Assembly: GCA_026874595.1 (NCBI GenBank)
Contig: CM049310.1
Span: 31,869,558 to 31,933,557, forward strand
From: Sipunculus nudus
Taxonomy: Eukaryota > Annelida > Sipuncula > Golfingiida > Sipunculidae
Direction: 5' to 3'
DNA: 64,000 nucleotides
Under the pieces are notes generated by a model, which did no database searches, had not been told where the DNA came from, and worked only from the letters and a program-made list of their open reading frames with translations. Position numbers and translations under genes: made by a program. Every line of letters starts with the position of its first letter. Within the stretch, counting starts at the first letter, position 1. Below, one piece after another: positions 60,070 through 64,000 of the stretch.

Positions 60070-61010
60070 GGAATTACAAAACTATAGCAATGTGAAAATT
60101 TATGAAAATTAATGTTTTATAAATTAAGGCAATGATCATAAATAGGATGGCGATTTTGGTTTATAATTAGTTCTTTCGTGTCCAAAAGATCCAGGACTGT
60201 TATAGGCTTTAAGGAGGATAATTTAGTACAAGTATTAAAAAGCAAATTAAAGTTTTAACGATAAAAAAAGGATCCAATGCTGCCAGTGTCACCTGTATGA
60301 CTAATCATTTGAAAGATGACTAAAAGAGAATCGCGTATTTTATGTGTGACTCAGCCTTTCCAATTAAGCTGGTCTAATAAATATCAATGATAATAATACG
60401 TTAAGCTCTTTGGTCGTGTTATGAATAATGGAATATCTTGTTAATATGTTAGGGTGTAACCGATTTACCCTTGCTATATCGCTCCCGAAACGCATATGTC
60501 TCTAATGTACAGGAACGTCAACATGTGTTATAATTCATTGCATCACCACGCCGTTTTTCTCGTTTTATATTCCTGGAAACACTTACTTCCTTCTCTGAAT
60601 AAGCTCATTTTATGGTCAACGTTCCAGTTCATTTGAACCTTGACAATAGTTACATCATTTATATTTGAAGGTTTCATGACTTGTATAACGGATACAATTT
60701 GCCGTTTTGTTTTATTCAAATCTTCAAACGGACGGAAAATTTATGACAGGTTGTGTGGTTTGGTACAACAAAGAATGAAATATTTTAGACATTTACTACT
60801 TTTATTGTATGTAGGATCATTAACATTGTAAAAGATAATTAATATCATGTAAAAGGCGTCAGGTTTGTCAGAGATAATACATAAGTAAAACCAATAAATC
60901 GAATATTTAGGCCTCTGAAGAGTTTAACGCACCATTTTTTTTTTAATATTGTAATATTATAAAAACCTTGTGTAAGGATTATGCATTCTATTAACATTTT
61001 TTATATATAT
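60070..61010 (+). repeat. Local repeat unit, direct copy B
   Basis: Carries the same landmarks as copy A and, at about 60765-60775, the uninterrupted sequence where the large element sits in copy A. Confidence 0.8.
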
Positions 61011-61396
61011 GAAAATCGCATTGGTGCCTCCTGAAAAAGCGTGACATGTTTGGACGACCTTGAAGCACAATAGAAATACTAATGAATCGGTTATATTTTG
61101 TGTATCATACAAGTATATTCCAAATAACATCATGCATGTGCCCGATTCGGTAAAGTATTTTATAAACTTTAGTCTTATATTTTAATTTGCGAAGCTATTG
61201 GCAATCTGTCCCAGTCACTTTGGTTTATATTAATTTATTATAAACAAAATTACAATCAACATGCACACATTTGATTCCGGTCAGCTTTGTATCTCATAAC
61301 TTTATCTGATATATACATGGCTATCAGTTGCTAAATCTTTCACCTACTGGAAGACTACTTTTCATTATACTTGAAAATCCCTTAATTTTTTTTAAA

Positions 61397-61398
61397 AA

Positions 61399-61436
<38 letters not shown>
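61397..61436. repeat. (TA)n microsatellite
   Basis: Uninterrupted TA dinucleotides. A C run follows at 61586-61596. Confidence 0.95.
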
Positions 61437-61442
<6 letters not shown>

Positions 61443-61879
61443 GTTCAGTTACTTTGATTTCGTCCTTTCGTAGGGAGCAGCGTTCAGAGTTTTTTAACAA
61501 CTGCTTTGATGTGGTAATCGGAATAGTAGGGGATAATCTGAAATCGATTGCATGTTACCTGGGGATAGTCAAAATCGGTTTTTAATCCCCCCCCCCCAGT
61601 AATCTGAAAAGGGGATAATATGAAATCGCTACACCGGGATAACGTTATACTCACGCAGTAAATCATTACCTTGAGAACATGCAGGTTTCCATTATTTCTT
61701 CAATATATAGTAATGTTCATGTATGGTTACAGCAAAATATTTATCTGATGTTGTAATAAGATTCTTGAACACAAAAGCCTTATCGCTACAAAGGCGAGAT
61801 AAAACATTTCTGTGGCACTGCATTTCCATTTTATTAACAGTTAAAAGCTAACATAATATTTCGCAGCATTACCTAAATG

Positions 61880-62900
61880 TTGATATAGAGCGAAAGGTTT
61901 ACTTTTAATAAGCCTTTAGTTTAAACCAAGTAAATTAATTTCAAACTTTCTCTTCCTCTAATAATTTCCTTTATCGAATGACTATAACTACATATATGTT
62001 ATATACACTGTTGTGCTTACATATATATCAAGGTTAAACTTTAAGGTTAACAGCGAGTTGATTAAGGTCTAAGGTAAGCAATGTTCGCAAAAAGTATGCA
62101 GATTTATGTTTAGAATTATATCATTCGCATCTCAAAGATATTTGACTGTCATTGGTTTAAAGTGGAATATTCTAGTACAGGTAAAATGTTGACTTTCAGA
62201 TTAGGTAAAGCATTTTAAATTTTGAACGATAAAAAATGGTACAGGGCTACCAGTTTCACCTTTACGACTAATCATTTGAAGCATTGCTGATATAATTTGA
62301 AATAGACTTGCATATTTCATGTGTGACTCAGCGCAGCCTTCAAGTTTGTATGATGGCATACACTAACGTATATCCAATAAACAACCACATTATATATATC
62401 AGCATTTCCACGTACTAAATATACCACTAGAAAGACATTCATTTCTCTGATCGTGTTAGGACTAATGCAATATCATGTTAGTATGTTGTTTAGCTGATGA
62501 ACCCTTGCTATAATTGTATCCCGTCACGCAACGGTGCTGAAGTACACGACGTCAACATGTTTTATAATTGATTGCATGACCACTCTGTTTATCTCATTTT
62601 ATATTCCTGGGAACACTTACTTCCTTCTCTGAATAAGCTCATAATACGGTCAACGTACCAGTTCATTTGAACCATGAAAATGCTTACATAATTTAAATCT
62701 GAGGGTTTCGTGACCTGTAATATTGGTAAAATTTGGTTTTGTTTTATTAAATGCTTTAAACCGAAGGAGAGGTTTCTGACAGGATTTGTGGTTTGGTACA
62801 ACAATGCATAAAATATTTTATACAGTTATAATTTACTTATTTTAGAATTTAAATGTCATCATCAAGAATATCTTATCATGTAAAAGTAAGACGTAATAAA
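61880..62900 (+). repeat. Local repeat unit, direct copy C
   Basis: Same landmarks as A and B, with a second unoccupied version of the insertion point at about 62798-62806. Confidence 0.78.
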
Positions 62901-63300
62901 AGGAAGGAAGTGTTTCCAGGAATATAAAAAGAAATTAACGGAGTGGTAATGCAATCAATTTTTGATGTACATGTACATCAGATACAGATGCGTTTCGAGA
63001 GCACAATAGCAAGGGTTCATCAGTTATACTTTAACATTTTAACAGGATCTTCAATTATTCATAACACGACCAGAGAGCTTAACGTATTGTTACTGGTGGT
63101 TTTTATTAGAACTGATACGTTGAGCTTATTATGAGCTTTATCAGACGAAGAAGTATATGTTTCCAGGGATATAGAATAAGATAAACGGCGGTGAAGCAAT
63201 CAATTATAAAACATTGTGGCGTACATGCATATTTTTCCAATTTAGCCGAATATTATGAGACAATTATAGCAAGGAATAATTTTTCCTGATGTATGGAGTA
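62895..63300 (-). repeat. Local repeat unit, two inverted partial copies (D, E)
   Basis: Read on the - strand, 63125-62895 and 63300-63118 each contain ACCCTTGCTAT or CCTTGCTATAATTG, a TTGATTGCATTACCACTCCG or TTGATTGCTTCACCGCCG form, and TATATTCC(C)TGGAAACA, i.e. the conserved core of copies A-C. With copy C they form a fold-back. Confidence 0.7.
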
Positions 63301-63639
63301 CACGTTGAAGTTATCATGTGGATATATATAGAATATACGTCAGGTTATTCGATCAGTTAAACTTGATATCTTGATCCATGAATGGAATATAAAGCCTATT
63401 TCAGATTATGATATCAGCAAGTTTGATTCCGAGATTCATCCAATATTTTCCCCTGAGCAAAAATGTGTAGGTGACAACAAACACACATATATTATTTTTC
63501 TTTCAATAATGAGCAAAATATTGTATATTATCAGCAATTTTAAATATATTAGGTCACGGACAATTTTAGAGAATGGTTTTAATTAAATAATTAAATTATT
63601 TTAATTTAAATACATATATAAATAGAGAGAAAGAGAGAT

Positions 63640-63747
63640 AGAAATCGGAAGATTATGGGTTCGAATCCCATAGGCAGTGAACCGACTTTTCTTTGTATTC
63701 TAGTTCCATCCCTGTATACAATGAACCAGCATATTATTCATACATCT

Positions 63748-63820
<73 letters not shown>
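63640..63820 (+). mobile_element. SINE, B-box to tail, ending in (CT)n(TA)n
   Basis: GGGTTCGAATCCCATAGGCA, GTGAACCGACTTTTC, TTTGTATTCTAGTTCCATCC, AATGAACCAGC, then CT and TA runs (63747-63820). Direct relative of 19597-19740 and of the - strand copy at 47745-47880. Confidence 0.72.
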
Positions 63821-63825
<5 letters not shown>

Positions 63826-64000
63826 TACACATATATATGTGATGAAACTATTTTCCAATTAATGATAGTCTAATTAGCAGTTTAACTGAATCTGGAATAA
63901 AGAAATGGATATATCATTGGTATTCTGTTAGTTATTATAAACATTACAAAAAGGACCATAATAATATTATATGACCGTTTAGAATATTATATTAGACGAG
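63821..64000. other. Right edge, nothing recognised
   Basis: AT-rich sequence without features. Confidence 0.5.

Noticed and set aside
1-64000. CRISPR arrays, operons or bacterial-type systems
   Set aside because: Introns, SINEs, LINEs and animal gene families show this is a eukaryotic nuclear sequence; the regular spacing in the palindrome-rich elements comes from 280-430-bp monomers, not short repeats with spacers.

Overview
This looks like nuclear DNA of a marine invertebrate, most likely a mollusc and plausibly a bivalve. The evidence is AT-rich sequence with GT-AG introns, many dispersed repeats and microsatellites, an animal FAS-like polyketide synthase (AFPK) gene, a Patched-related membrane protein gene, and molluscan-type repeats ending in a GTCAGCTGAGCTAAAAA tail. 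The species cannot be fixed from sequence alone. Only two protein-coding loci are well supported; almost everything else is repeat-derived or featureless.

Region 1 (1-15150). Inside the left edge is the end of a tandem-repeat element (1-1326). After 4 kb without a gene comes a type I AFPK locus on the + strand (5547-15150) with domains KS-AT-DH-(ER-like linker)-KR-ACP and a short tail lacking a thioesterase. The catalytic residues I looked for are present: KS Cys and two His, AT Ser and His, DH His and Asp, KR Ser and Tyr, and ACP Ser. The frame, however, is broken at several places: TAG at 7184, a one-base shift near 9480, TGA at 11571 inside a 77-bp tandem duplication, and TGA at 11987. The exons for the N-terminal half of KS are not visible. 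It is best read as a recently inactivated pseudogene.

Region 2 (15151-37716). Mobile-element country: a Tigger/pogo-type DNA transposon with a dead transposase end (16941-18160), a reverse-transcriptase relic (about 20490-21405), tRNA-derived SINEs, and a long inverted pair of one repeat (24845-28172 versus 33848-34690). The left member of that pair is split by a 2.03-kb hAT-like insertion; the right member shows the unoccupied site.

Region 3 (37717-54500). A Patched-domain (PTCHD3/Ptr-like) RND membrane protein gene on the - strand. My model has five exons, a TATA box and a 951-residue product, with compatible splice phases and no internal stop. Its last intron carries a 3.2-kb composite repeat built of monomers centred on a GGTGGCGCCACC palindrome; the long intron 2 carries a SINE and a LINE fragment.

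Region 4 (54500-64000). Upstream of the Patched gene lie three direct and two inverted copies of a local repeat. The first direct copy is interrupted by a second copy of the palindrome-rich element; the other direct copies show the empty site. A SINE and microsatellite end the window.

The two genes show no obvious functional link. The most novel material is the mobile-element structure (palindrome-monomer element with empty sites) and the decaying AFPK; I do not see a new multi-gene system.
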